Positions 22,714-33,048 of a DNA stretch of 64,000 nt are shown one piece after another. Origin of the DNA: Pyropia haitanensis. Its lineage: Eukaryota; Rhodophyta; Bangiophyceae; Bangiales; Bangiaceae. The notes beneath the pieces are model-generated. The model did not search any database. It saw nothing but the letters and a program-made list of their open reading frames with translations, and was not told where the DNA came from. Within the stretch, counting starts at the first letter, position 1; each line of letters begins with the position of its first letter. The DNA lies in NCBI GenBank assembly GCA_008729055.1, contig SDUX01000004.1, forward strand, positions 2,170,001 to 2,234,000. Reading direction: 5' to 3'. A program made the translations under genes and the position numbers.

Positions 22714-23935
22714 CTACGGCACACCCTCGCCGCCCCACCCCCCCCTACTCACCCCCCCCGCCACAGGCCACCCCCGCGTCGTGGCGACGACGCCGTCACG
22801 CGCCCCCCCCCCCGACGCCGCCCGCGGCGGCGGCGGCCGCCCCTGCGCGAGCGCGTCGAGCGTGTCGCCGAGGCCGTTGGCGCGGCGAACGGTGCGCTTG
22901 CGGCGGGTGAGGAGGACGGCGAGGCGCTTGGCGAGGGTGCGGTCGCCCGCGCGGAGCGCCGCCGCCGCCGCCTCGCGGGACACCTGGCGTTGGGGGGGGG
23001 CGGGGGGGGCGGGAGGGCGGAGCGGCGGCACCCATGGGGTGGGGGGGGTGCGCGACACAGGAGGTGGGTGGGTCGGTGGCCGTCGTCGCGCAGGGGGGGC
23101 GGGCGTTGAGGTGTCGGGGTGGGGCACAGGCGAGGAGGGGCGGGGGAGGAAAGGGGGGTGAGGGAGGTGTCGTGGCGGCGCAGGGGTAACCATGGATGAG
23201 CAAACACGGGCGAGTGGGGGGGGAAAGAGGGGAGTGGGCAAAGACCCAGCGGAGGGGATGTGAGATGGGCCCGCAGGTCGCACACACTGCGCCAGTCAGC
23301 TCGCATGGCCTGTCGCACCGCCGAGGCCGCTGCGCCAAAGGGCACAGGCACTCACGGCCGGCAGGCAGGAGACACCCAGCCACGCCGCAGGGCACCCTCC
23401 CCCCTCACGCCTCGCAACAGACGCGCGCCAACCCCCCCACCTCCATCGCCTGACAGCCTAGACGCCCGTACAGCAGCAAGAACAACCCTGTCCCCTCATG
23501 GGGCCACCCTTGGCATCCATTCAGCTTGCCGGACCGTCCCCGCACAGCCCCCCCCTCCGGCCCCCCCTCCCCATCGGTCAACGCACCTCCACCGAGTCAA
23601 TCCGGATGATGCACTGGGTCAGGCGCTCGGAGAGGATGGTGCACCGGTTCCGAAACTCCTTGGCATCGCCCACCTCCCCCGCCTCGGCGGCGGCGCGTAG
23701 CGGCACCACCTCCGCCTCCAGGGCGGTCAGGTCCGTGGCGAGCGCCTTGAGCGTCTGCTCGACGGCGTCCGCCGCAACAGGGGTCGTCATTCCCGCCTGC
23801 AGAGGGGAGGGGAACGGTCAAGGCGGAAAAGGAGGGGGAGGTGGGGTGGCGAGAGAGGCCAGACACGGGCTTGTGGTCGGGCTCGTGGGCTACCGACGGT
23901 GGAAGATGACGACGCCGAAACAGAGCTGCAGGCAT
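22714..23935 (-). CDS. BAG-domain-like co-chaperone, three exons
   Basis: Predicted exons on the minus strand are 23935-23894 (MPAALFRRRHLPPS), 23796-23587 (AGMTTPVAADAVEQTLKALA to RIDSVE) and 22983-22714 (VSREAAAAALRAGDRTLAKR onward). Both introns are GT-AG and phase 0: 97 bp with a CCCTCTGCAG acceptor, and 603 bp with a GTGCGT donor. Joined, the helices show the BAG layout: an N-terminal helix, a middle helix ending LTQCIIRIDSVEVS, and a third helix LAVLLTRRKRTVRRANGLGDTLDAL. BAG domains bind the Hsp70 ATPase domain as nucleotide-exchange factors. No ubiquitin-like domain is seen. The ATG at 23790 could also serve as start if exon 1 is UTR. The last ~40 residues are low complexity and the true 3' end could differ. 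The family call rests on helix pattern, not on an alignment. Confidence 0.55.
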
Positions 23936-24842
23936 CGATGACCACCACCACTGCGTGGCGGGGCACCGCACCAAGAGGACGACCCAGTACTTGTTGTGTA
24001 AATTCTATTGACCCCGATCGATCGAGCGAGCGAGTGTGGAGGACGAAGTCTCGATCGGGCTGACGTGCGGAATTCAGTCTCTTCGAATTTTTTCGTGGGA
24101 GATGAATTACAATCTTGGGGTTGCGTGATTGGCACCGATCTGGCGCGCGCCCGTCATACCTGGGCGATCACTGGCAGGCGCACCCCGACCATACGTTCTA
24201 TTGCTGCACACCCTGTCGTGGTTGGGTGGGGGCCATTCGTCGGGAGGTCAGGCGCTGTCCCTCTTCTGCAATCCCCCCACGGCGCCACTGGCCAACAGAC
24301 GCCTCCCGCCCGCGCCGGCCCGTCGTCCACCACCCGTCTGCGGCACCCAGTCGGCAGCGTCCCTGCGGCGGTCGGCGGTTGTGTGGCTGCGGGTGGGAGA
24401 TGGGCGGCCGCGCGAGGATGTGCGGCTGCTTTTCCATTTGAGCTCTGGGGCCCGATGGGGACCCACCCGCCCCTTCCCGCGGGCGGGCGTGCGCATGCCG
24501 CATGGCCGGATCTGGCGCCTTTGGCGGCCTGCACCCCACGGGCAGCTGCGCGAAGGCCGCCCTGACGACGGCTGTGGGGCGGCGGGAGAGCCACTGGCGC
24601 CCGCGCGTGGGTGGGGGGGGGGTAGGGCGCCTCCCACGCGCGACGGGCGCGGCCGCGGGGCTCTTTTTGGGCCGAGACACGAGCGCGTCTTCCCAGCGCC
24701 GTCCTTCCCTTCTATCCCATCTGCGCATCCGACTCGCTCTCACAACCAACACACGCCCGCTCGCCCTCCCGTTCCCTGTCGCCCGTGTCCCCCCCGTCCC
24801 CCCCCCCGTCCTTCCCCGCCCCCCCCCCGCCCGCCCCTCACC
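23936..24842. other. Spacer between divergent genes
   Basis: Moderate GC from 23.9 to 24.2 kb, then GC-rich DNA. It likely carries the promoters of the BAG-like gene (minus) and the repeat-protein gene (plus); a C-rich 5' leader precedes the ATG at 24,843. An open frame extends upstream of that ATG but reads as chance sequence. Confidence 0.5.
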
Positions 24843-26189
24843 ATGGACGCGTCGCGCTCGTGCGTGGGCTTTGTCCCCTCCGGCCCCGCCCGCGTGCTCG
24901 GCACCAGCTCCCTGACTCCCGGCGCGTCGCAATTGCGCCCGCAGTCGGTGGCCGCCGCGGCCGCGGGCGGCCGCAGCCGCCGCTGCCGCCACAACCACCA
25001 TGATACGTCCTTCCCGCCGGCAGTAGTAACGATGAACGTGGACCCGACGATGGAGCAGCGCCGCGCCGCGATCGCCGCGTCGGCCGCCCGCCTCGCCGAG
25101 GCGGCGGTGCAGGAGCAGCGCGCCGTCAAGGCGGTGGCCAATGAGAGCCCGTCGGCGGTGCCGTCGATGGAGGAGCGCCGCGCCGCGCTCGCCGAGTCCG
25201 CGGCGCGCCTGCGCGAGGAGGCGGCCAAGGCCAAGCAGGTGGCGGAGGAGGCCAAGAGCGACTCGCGCGTCTCGTCGGACCCGACGATGGACGAGCGCCG
25301 CGCGGCGCTGGCCGCGTCGGCGGCGCGCCTGAGCGCCGAGGCGTCGTTTGATGAGAAGGTGGCGGCGGAGCCGTCGATGGAGGAGCGCCGCGCGCAGCTG
25401 GCCGCGTCGATGGAGCGCCTCAAGGCCGAGGCGGGCAGCGCCAAGCACGATGTGGTGGCCGACTCGATGGCGGAGCGCATCGCGATGCTTGAGGAGTCGG
25501 CCCGGCGGCTGAAGGAGGAGAAGGCCGCGCAGAAGTCGCTCAAGTCGCCGCCGCCGCCGTCGGCGGGCGCGACGGAGCTGTCGCTCGACCAGCGCCGTGC
25601 GGCGCTGGCCGCGTCGGCCGCCCGCCTTGCCGAGGCCGCGTCGGACGAGCAGCACGCCATCAAGGCGGTGGCCAATGAGAGCCCGTCGGCGGTGCCGTCG
25701 ATGGAGGAGCGCCGCGCCGCGCTCGCCGCGTCGGCGGCGAACCTGCGCGCGGAGGCGGCCAAGGCCAAGCAGGTGGCGGAGGAGGCCAAGAGCGACTCGC
25801 GCGTCTCGTCGGACCCGACGATGGACGAGCGCCGCGCGGCGCTGGCCGCGTCGGCGGCGCGCCTGAGCGCCGAGGCGTCGTTTGATGAGAAGGTGGCGGC
25901 GGAGCCGTCGATGGAGGAGCGCCGCGCGGCGCTGGCCGCGTCGATGGAGCGCCTCAAGGCCGAGTCTGGGGTGGTCAAGGCATCGGCCCCGCCGTCGGTT
26001 GACAACCGGGTTGCGATGCTGGCCGAGTCGGCTGCGCGGCTTAAGAGGGAGGCGGCCGAGGCCAAGGCTGCCAAGGCTGCCAAGTCCTCGTCGCCGCCGC
26101 CGCCGCCGCCGTCCTCGTGGTCGGGTGAGATGACCATGGAGGAGCGCGTTGCCGCGCTCGCGGCGTCGGCCGCTCGCCTGCGGGGTTAA
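24843..26189 (+). CDS. Repeat protein with 11 copies of an RRAALAASAARL helical motif, probably plastid-targeted
   Basis: The protein is 448 residues. The first ~60 are rich in Ser/Ala/Arg with few acids (MDASRSCVGFVPSGPARVLG), like a plastid transit peptide. The rest is 11 copies of a ~19-residue helix, consensus M-(E/D)-x-R-R-A-A-L-A-A-S-A-A-R-L-x-x-E-A, each started by a Ser/Pro/Thr cap and separated by charged linkers. Five units of 39, 40, 30, 30 and 39 residues make a 178-residue block that is tandemly duplicated and followed by a final single unit. At the DNA level 25,127 onward and 25,661 onward are nearly identical for about 300 bp, so the duplication is recent or kept homogenised. 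The repeats should form amphipathic or coiled-coil helices. I know no named family with this motif; a scaffold or structural role is an inference. No frame break. Confidence 0.85.
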   Translation: MDASRSCVGFVPSGPARVLGTSSLTPGASQLRPQSVAAAAAGGRSRRCRHNHHDTSFPPAVVTMNVDPTMEQRRAAIAASAARLAEAAVQEQRAVKAVANESPSAVPSMEERRAALAESAARLREEAAKAKQVAEEAKSDSRVSSDPTMDERRAALAASAARLSAEASFDEKVAAEPSMEERRAQLAASMERLKAEAGSAKHDVVADSMAERIAMLEESARRLKEEKAAQKSLKSPPPPSAGATELSLDQRRAALAASAARLAEAASDEQHAIKAVANESPSAVPSMEERRAALAASAANLRAEAAKAKQVAEEAKSDSRVSSDPTMDERRAALAASAARLSAEASFDEKVAAEPSMEERRAALAASMERLKAESGVVKASAPPSVDNRVAMLAESAARLKREAAEAKAAKAAKSSSPPPPPPSSWSGEMTMEERVAALAASAARLRG

Positions 26190-28268
26190 GCGGGTGACAC
26201 GGTAGAGTTGAGCATTTTTTCCCCACTATCCCCCCCGGAAGACTTGTGTTCTCTCGCTGTTTATCTGGTCCATTGTTGACTATGTTCCGTGTTAGTAGAG
26301 AAAGGTCTGTATGTCGTGTGTTGCTTCTGAGCTCAGTGGACGTACGCATGCGTGTATCTTTGCGTTGCTAAATCGTGTGTGGAGTAAAGTTGGCCCACCA
26401 TCCCACAAGCAGAACTGTACTCCGCGCACGCATGACGCACCAGAGAGGATTGCGGCGAGTACGGGCATGCCGTCACTGGCAATTGCGCAGCATCGCCCAA
26501 AGTCTGGTGCGCCCTCGCTCCTCCTACCCCTCCTTTCTCCTCCCAGTTTGCCCAAGCGGGGACACGAGCACCACCTCTGCAGCACCCCCGTCATGAGCCG
26601 CCCCTCGCTCCGGAGCGCCAGAAGCGACTGCCGCAGTGGCGGCGGCGGCGACCTTGACCGCGACCTCGCACACCGCGGCGAGCTGGAAGAGGCTGCGTGG
26701 AGAGCGGAAACGGACCCTAGGCGGCCGCGGACGGTTCTCATCTGTGAAGGGAACAGAGAGCGGGGTGCGGGCGGGCAGAGGAGAGCGGGATCCCCCCACC
26801 GGTAGAGCCCGCCGACAAGGACACGATAGACGCACGCGTGGCGACGCCCACTGCGCTCGCCAAGGGTCCGCTGGTGAGCTGATCGCCATATGCCGCCATC
26901 TCGTCGTGCCCCTCCCACTGTACAGCTCCGACAGCACATCTATCCCCCTGGCCGTCGTCGCCAACAGCGCCTGCAGGCAGGACGTGACACGTAGACAGAC
27001 GTTGTCGGGCGTACGCCCCCAGCGCACGCCAGTACAGGACTGCTACGAACTACGGTCCCACGGCCACCACCGAAGTCGTAGCAGGACGCTCACCGCAACC
27101 GCCAGGAGCAGCCGACCGAGGTTGCCGTGTGGCACCAACAAACGCGACTGCTGGCTCAGCCGCGGCAGAGGAGCCACCACCAGAGCAAACAGAAACGGAA
27201 GCGGGTAACCGCGCATGGCGTCACCGCGGTGGAAGGCGGCGGCCGAACCTCATCCAGTGGACCTGAGTGATAATTGAAAACATCTGTGAATACTTAATAT
27301 GACAATTGGCAGACAAGCTGTACCTCGTTCTTCTCGCTGTCACAACGCATCGCCGACTGCAGTCCAGATTGGACTGGATGACCGCTCGCGCTGGCATACA
27401 AGGGCCGCCACAGAAGGTCGTGGGCACAACCTGCGAGCGTAGCTAGCCATCGCCGTCACGTGCCGCGCGTCGTACGTAGCGCGGCACGACCGGTGGTCCA
27501 TCGACTGCGATCCACGTGGGCCAGTGCCCGACGCGTTGCGGCCGTGGCTAGCCAGCCAATGGAGGCGGCCAACCGCGGCTTCGTCCGACGCGGCTGGGAG
27601 GGCACTGTCAAGGCCAGCCACGGCACGGCACTGCCTACCCGCCGTGTGTGGGACCGCGGGGCGGCAACGCACCAGAACCGTGCCGCCCAAAGGAGGTGTG
27701 CGAGCCGATGCTTGAGAGCGGACGACCCGATGGAATCATCACAGCTCATGCTAGGCCATTCTGAGTGGGAGGGGGGGGCGTGCTGCTCAGCCAGCCCGAT
27801 CCTTCGGTGTTCTGACGTGCACGACACGGGATGTTGTTTTCCCTTGCCCCTGCGAGCGCCCAGGTTGGGGTTGTGGCTGTACGCTGTTCATAGCCTCGTC
27901 GCCGGACCGACCAGTCAGTGCCACCTCGTCGGGCTGTCGAAGGTGGAACGAGGAACGGGCGGCGCGCGGGGGGGGCCGCTCACCCGCGCCGCCCCGTGGC
28001 GCCGGCCAGCGTGGGCGGCGGTGTCGCCCCGCTGGCGGCCAGTCCCGCCCCCCCTGTGCCAGTACAAATAGGGCACCGTGCCAGCTGGACGAGGCGAAAC
28101 GGGCGGCCGGTCGTCCACACATCCGCATACCCGAGCGCCGCCCCGTGCCCTGCGCCCTTCGTCCGCGTGCCCGTGCACGCGTAGGGCAACGACGCGTGGA
28201 AGCGAGGTGCAGGTGCGGACGCTCCCCCCCCCCCCGCCCCCCCCCCCCCCCCCCGGCCTTCACCTGCC
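26190..28268. other. Spacer, moderate GC
   Basis: Two kilobases without a supported gene. GC is moderate from 26.2 to 27.9 kb and rises before the next gene. A TACAAATAG sequence at 28,063-28,071 lies about 200 bp before the next ATG and could be a weak TATA element. The poly-C run at 28,227-28,254 forms the immediate 5' leader. Confidence 0.45.
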
Positions 28269-30242
28269 ATGGGCCTATTTAGTGCGTGCTTCCGCGGCGA
28301 CCGCGCGCCGCGGGCAAGGGCGGCGGCGAGCCCCCGCCGGGACAAGGCAGCAGCAACCGCCGCCAGAGACGCGTCGACGGCGCCGCCAACGACCGCGCCC
28401 GCGATGTCGGTGATCCCGGTCAAGGGGGCCCCCCGCCCCGGCGTCTACTACCACCTCGTCCGGTACGCCCGGGACGGGTCGGAGCAGCCCGAAGGCGGCG
28501 ACAAGCTCCGCTCCGACGCGCTGGCCGCGGAGCTGGCCGCCCCCGACTGCCCCTACACGGACGTCTTCATCTCGTCGCATGGCTACAACACCGACGCCGT
28601 CGACGCGGACGGGAGCTACCAAAAGTGGCTCGCCGCCATGGCCGACGACACCGCCGACCGGGCGGCGGCCGACGCGGCGCGGCAGGCCGAGACGGGCCGC
28701 CCGTTTGCGGCGCTGCTCATTGGCATCCACTGGCCGTCCAAGCTGTGGACTGCCAAGCTGCTGTCCGCCTTCGCGGGCGATAGCGACAGCGACAGCAACG
28801 ACAATGGCGGCAAGGCCGAGCCGGTCGTCGCCATCCGCTCGCTCGGCTTGACGGCCGCAGAGGCACGGGCGGCCAGCGGGGCGGGCGGCGCACCTGGCGA
28901 CGCGGCGGGGGAGCGCGGCGATAGCGGCAAGGCTGAGCCGGCTGTCGCCATCCGCTCGCTCGGCTTGACGGCGGCCGAGGCACGGGCGGCGAGCGGGACG
29001 GGCGGTCCGCCTGGCGACGCGGCGGTAGCGCGGGAGCTTGACGACCTCGTCCGGTCGATGAATGGGGAGGACGCAGCCGCGCTGGCGGACCGCCCCGCGT
29101 TCAAGGGCGCGCTCACCACCCTCGCCGACGCGGCGGTGCACCCACCCATCGAGGTCGCCACCGCCGCCGCCGCCGTTGACGCGGGCCCCGCCGCGGGCGC
29201 CGCGGCGGTGCAGCCCGCCCTGCCTGCTGCCCTCCGTGCGGCGTACAAGGAACTGGCGGCGGAGTTGGCGGCGGTCGACGCGGCCACCGCGGTCGGCAAC
29301 GACGATGACGCCGACGACGACGACGAGCCGGGGGAGCAGATGAGCCCCGACGACGCGTTCGCGGCGGCGGTGGAGGAGCTCACCGCAGAGGCGGCGGTGG
29401 CGGCCGCCAAGAAGGCGCCCGCCGCCGCCGCCGTGGCGGGCGCGACCGCCGCGGCGACCGACACGGGCGCGACGGCGCCGGTGGTGGCGTCCCGCGGCGT
29501 CGGCACGTTCCTCGTCGGCGCCGCGTCGACGGTGGCGGCCGCCGCCCTCCTCCGCCGCACCGCCATCATCTACCTCTTTGGCCGCTTTCAGCGCCGCGCG
29601 CGGGTGGTCGGCCGCGTCGGCGTCCGCGGGCTGCTGGCCAAGCTCATGGCCGCCGCGGCGGGCCGCCCCGCGGCGGCGGCGGGGACGGCGGCGGCGGCAC
29701 CCGCGCCCAAGTTCCACCTGGCGGGCCACTCGCTGGGCTCCCACGTCGTCTCGTCGGCGCTGGTCGGCCCCCGCCGCGGCGCCACGCCGCTGCCGGCCAA
29801 GGTCCACTCCGTCGCGCTCGTGCAGGGCGCCGTCCCCGCCGGCGCCTACGGCCCCGGCAAGGCGTACGGGACGCTGCTCGGCCCCGGCGGCCCCGTCGCC
29901 GGGACGGTGGTGGTCACCTACTCGCGCCTCGACGGGGCGCTCTGGTTTTACGGCCGCGCCTATGGCGGCGAGCCGCTCGGCCGCGTCGGCGCCGACCACG
30001 ACCGCCCCGCCGCGCCGCGGCGACTGGTCATGGGCCCCGCCGACGCGGCGTACGATTTCGGCGGCGGCGGCGGCCAGATGGTCAACGTCGACGCGTCGGC
30101 GGTGGTGGACGCGGTCGAGGCGGGGCTCGGGGGGAAGCTCGTCGGCGCGCACAGCGACGTGGTCGACCCGCCGACGACGCACCTGATCTGGGCCGCCGCG
30201 CTCGCGGCGGTGGCCCCGCCGGCCGAGGGCGCCACCCGCTGA
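28269..30242 (+). CDS. Alpha/beta hydrolase (DUF900/lipase-like) with large internal insertion
   Basis: The 657-residue frame starts at an ATG preceded by a C-rich leader. Residues ~95-165 hold the first strands of an alpha/beta hydrolase (YTDVFISSHGYNTDAVD, FAALLIGIHWPSKLW). The nucleophile elbow GHSLGS follows at Ser488 (FHLAGHSLGSHVVSSAL), then a VALVQGAVPAGAYG strand; a late His (VGAHSDVVD) could complete the triad. Between the first strands and the elbow lie ~310 residues of Ala-rich, partly acidic sequence. This insert carries a tandem 39-codon duplication (28,811 and 28,928; VAIRSLGLTAAEARAASG) and a hydrophobic segment around residue 415-440 (FLVGAASTVAAAALL). The N-terminus (MGLFSACFRGDRAPR) is basic; Gly2 with Cys7 could be acylated, which is inference. 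Substrate unknown. Confidence 0.8.
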   Translation: MGLFSACFRGDRAPRARAAASPRRDKAAATAARDASTAPPTTAPAMSVIPVKGAPRPGVYYHLVRYARDGSEQPEGGDKLRSDALAAELAAPDCPYTDVFISSHGYNTDAVDADGSYQKWLAAMADDTADRAAADAARQAETGRPFAALLIGIHWPSKLWTAKLLSAFAGDSDSDSNDNGGKAEPVVAIRSLGLTAAEARAASGAGGAPGDAAGERGDSGKAEPAVAIRSLGLTAAEARAASGTGGPPGDAAVARELDDLVRSMNGEDAAALADRPAFKGALTTLADAAVHPPIEVATAAAAVDAGPAAGAAAVQPALPAALRAAYKELAAELAAVDAATAVGNDDDADDDDEPGEQMSPDDAFAAAVEELTAEAAVAAAKKAPAAAAVAGATAAATDTGATAPVVASRGVGTFLVGAASTVAAAALLRRTAIIYLFGRFQRRARVVGRVGVRGLLAKLMAAAAGRPAAAAGTAAAAPAPKFHLAGHSLGSHVVSSALVGPRRGATPLPAKVHSVALVQGAVPAGAYGPGKAYGTLLGPGGPVAGTVVVTYSRLDGALWFYGRAYGGEPLGRVGADHDRPAAPRRLVMGPADAAYDFGGGGGQMVNVDASAVVDAVEAGLGGKLVGAHSDVVDPPTTHLIWAAALAAVAPPAEGATR

Positions 30243-30637
30243 GCGGGCGCCCCCGCCCGGCGGGTGGGCGCATGCGCGTGGCGTGCCGTCGGGGGGAGCA
30301 GCACGCCGGCACGGCAGCGGCCAGGGCAGGGGGAGGAGGGAGGCGGGTGGCGGGTGGTGGGTGCAGCGGGTGTACCATCCACACGTGAGAACAGACGGGG
30401 TCGACGCGGGTGGGAAGCCGTGGCGAGCAAGGCGAGGCCGGGGTATGCGTAGGGGTGGTGGGGTGGCAGGCGGGGCGCAGGCGCGGCCAGTCGGGCGCCG
30501 CGACCTCGCCACGCCCGTCCACGAGCGCAATGCAAACGCGGAGATAGCCACAAAGGTTGGACGCGCCACACGGGACGGCGCGGTCTTGGACGCCCCCGCC
30601 CGCGCGTCCACGCGCGGTACGAGCGGAGCGCGGGCGC
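30243..30637. other. Convergent spacer
   Basis: Lies between the stop codons of the hydrolase (plus) and TruA (minus) genes. GC-rich; nothing recognised. Confidence 0.5.
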
Positions 30638-31489
30638 CTACGCGTCGCACCGCCAGCCCGCCCCCCCCCCCCACGGGTCGTCGTCGCCCTCGTAGCCAAC
30701 CTCCATCAGACACAGCCCCGACGCGGGCGCGGCGTACCGAAACGCGTCCCGGTCGCCCGCGGCAACCGCGGCGGCAAACGCCGACGGCGTCACGCGGCGG
30801 CGGCCCACCTCGACGAGCGCCGCGACGGTCAGCCGGATAAAGCCGTAGACGTACCAGTCGGCGACCAGGTCCACGTGGATGACCTGCGGGGGGAGCCGCG
30901 CGGCCGCGGCCGCGGCGGCGTCGGCGCCGCGCCGCCCCCACCCGGGCGCGGCGTGCGCACCGTCGACGGCGGCGCCCAACTCGCCCGGGAGGCCCGCGGC
31001 GGGCGGCCGCCGCGGCGCCGCCCACACCCCCGCGTGCGCCACGCGGATGCGCGTGTGGGCGGCGGCGGCGCGGGCGCGGCGGAGGGCGCGCAGCTCCACG
31101 CCGCCGCCCGCCGACAGGGCGACCAGGCTCGCCGCGGCGGTGGCCATGGCGGCCACGTCCAGCTCCCCCCCCCCCCCCCCCCGGCGCCCGCGCCGCCCCT
31201 GCCGCGGCCGTCGTGGCCGCCCGCACGGTCGGCGGCGGCGGCGCCCGCCCCGCCGCGGTCGGCGGCCGGGGCGACGCGCCACACGCGGCGGCGGACCCAC
31301 ACGCCGTCCGCGCCCCCCCCCCCCCCGCGGCCAACGACGAGCGTGTAGCGGTAGCGGCGCCACGCGGCGGCGTGGCGCGCGTCCCACCCCGCCGCCGCCA
31401 CCGCCGCGGCCGTCACGCGCACGTCGGGGGGGAGGGCGGCGTTGAGGGCGCGCGCCCACGCGGCGGCGGCGGCGGCGGGGGCGGGCGTC

Positions 31490-31523
<34 letters not shown>

Positions 31524-32181
31524 GGCCGCCGCGGCGGCGCCGCCGCCGCCGGGGGGGGAGCGGGAACCGCCAGCCCGCCGCGGCGGCCGCCGCCACCGGC
31601 GGCAGCGGCGGCGGCGACAGCGACGGCGGCGGCGACGGCGGCAGCGACGGCGGCGGCAACGGCGGCGGCAGCGGGAACGCGGCGACCTGCCCGACCGCGT
31701 GGGCGCCCGCGTCGGTCTTGCTCGCCCCGCCGACGCGGACGGCGGCGCCCACGACGGCCGTCGCGGCCGCGTCGAGCACCCCCTGCACGGTGCGGGTGGA
31801 CGGCTTGCGCTCCCAGCCGGCAAAGCCGCCGCCGTCGTACTCGACGGTCAGCGCGAGGGTGTACGTCTGGGGCGGCGCCGGGGGGGTGGGGGGGGGGGGG
31901 GGGGGGACGCCCCCGCGGCGGCGGGTGCCAGCCCGGCCGCGTCGGCAGGCGCCACGTCCGTGGCGGCGGTGGCGGCGGTGGGGATGGTGGCATCGTTGGT
32001 GGCGGCGGCGGCCGCCGCGTCGGCGGCGGCTGCCGCGGCTGCCGCGGCCGCCGCGGCCGACGCGGCGGCAACGACAGGCGGCCGCGACCGCCGCGGCACG
32101 CCGCCGGGGGTGGCCGCCGCCACCCTCGCGTCGGCGGCGCGACGCGCGCCGGGCGGCGGTGGCCGGCCGCCGCCGCCGCGC

Positions 32182-32219
<38 letters not shown>

Positions 32220-32294
32220 GCCGCCGCCCGTGCGGCCGGCCAGCCGACGCTGCGGGCGTCCCGGCAGGGCCGGGGTGGGTGGGATAAAGGCCAT
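30638..32294 (-). CDS. tRNA pseudouridine synthase, TruA family
   Basis: TruA enzymes convert uridines 38-40 of the tRNA anticodon arm to pseudouridine. The N-terminal half reads LTVEYDGGGFAGWERKP, STRTVQGVLD and the catalytic motif SKTDAGAHA (Asp codon 31,713-31,711), followed by ARALNAALPPDVRV and AAWRRYRYTL. The C-terminal half reads LDVAAMATAAASLVAL and the RNA-binding end VYGFIRLTVAALVEVG. A long Ala-rich insert lies between RARAAAAHTRIRVAHAG and the end. The canonical motif is SRTDAGVHA, so Arg is conservatively Lys. Start ATG 32,294 gives MAFIPPTPALPGRPQRRLAG, an organelle-type leader, but this frame joins the core only across the 19-base G-run 31,888-31,906, and the core changes frame again at the C-run 31,165-31,182. 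Both look like homopolymer indels. The start is less certain than the domain. Confidence 0.82.
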
Positions 32295-33040
32295 GAGCGG
32301 GGCGGCTCCGTACACAACAGAAACAAGAAACGGCAGACGCGCGGGGGGGGCGGCGGGTGCGGAAGGAGGCGGGGGAGGGGGGGGGGGGGGGGGGCGGCCA
32401 AGGCCGGGGGGGGGGGGTGGGGAGGCGACGGGCCGCGCGGACGGCGCCGCCCGCCAGGCGAGATCCGCTGTCAGACCAGCAGCGGGCCGCGAGCGACGTG
32501 GGCGCGATCCGGGGCGCGGCCGCGCGTCGCGGCCACGCCCCGCGGCGGGATGGACGCGCGGCGGCGCGCCGCGGTGCGGCACGCTCCCGCCACCCGTCGC
32601 GCGGCACGCGCGCGGCGCGCCGGTGGGGTCTGGGCACGCGGCGACGCCCGCCGCCGGCGTGCCGGTTTCCGCCCCCGCCGCGCGGCGGGTCGGCGGCGGC
32701 GCGGCGGGCGGGCGGCAGCGCGGCCGCGGCCGCGGGCCGCGGCGGCCGCGCCGTCCCCTCCCCACCCCACCCGCCGCCCGCTGCCGCGGCGGTCGCCAGC
32801 GCGGTGCCGTCGCCGGCCACCCCTTTTTGCCAATGGCGGTGGCGGTGGGCGGCGGACCGCCGGCGGGAGGCGGCGGCGTGGCCGGTGCGCGGGCGGCACT
32901 GCTGCCGTCGACGCTGCCGGCGGCGCGCCGCCGTTTGGGTGACGGCCTACTTCCTCCTTGCCTCCAACGCGGGGTTGCTAGTTGATACATTTGAGTAGGG
33001 GCCAGCTCGCAAGACCGCCGTGTGTGCCCGCAGGTCGCCA
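32295..33040. other. Spacer upstream of TruA
   Basis: GC-rich low complexity, with a G-run at 32,379-32,395. GC drops at about 32.95 kb next to the mobile element. No gene seen. Confidence 0.5.
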
Positions 33041-33048
33041 CAGCGCAG
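33041..33048. repeat. Left target-site duplication
   Basis: CAGCGCAG directly flanks the left terminal inverted repeat; the right flank is CAGCGCTG at 34,244-34,251, seven of eight bases identical. An 8-bp duplication is the length produced by hAT transposases. Confidence 0.6.

Noticed and set aside
28275..31334. A 1,019-codon minus-strand frame over the hydrolase gene
   Set aside because: Arg/Gly/Val-rich shadow antisense to a gene with clear domain motifs.
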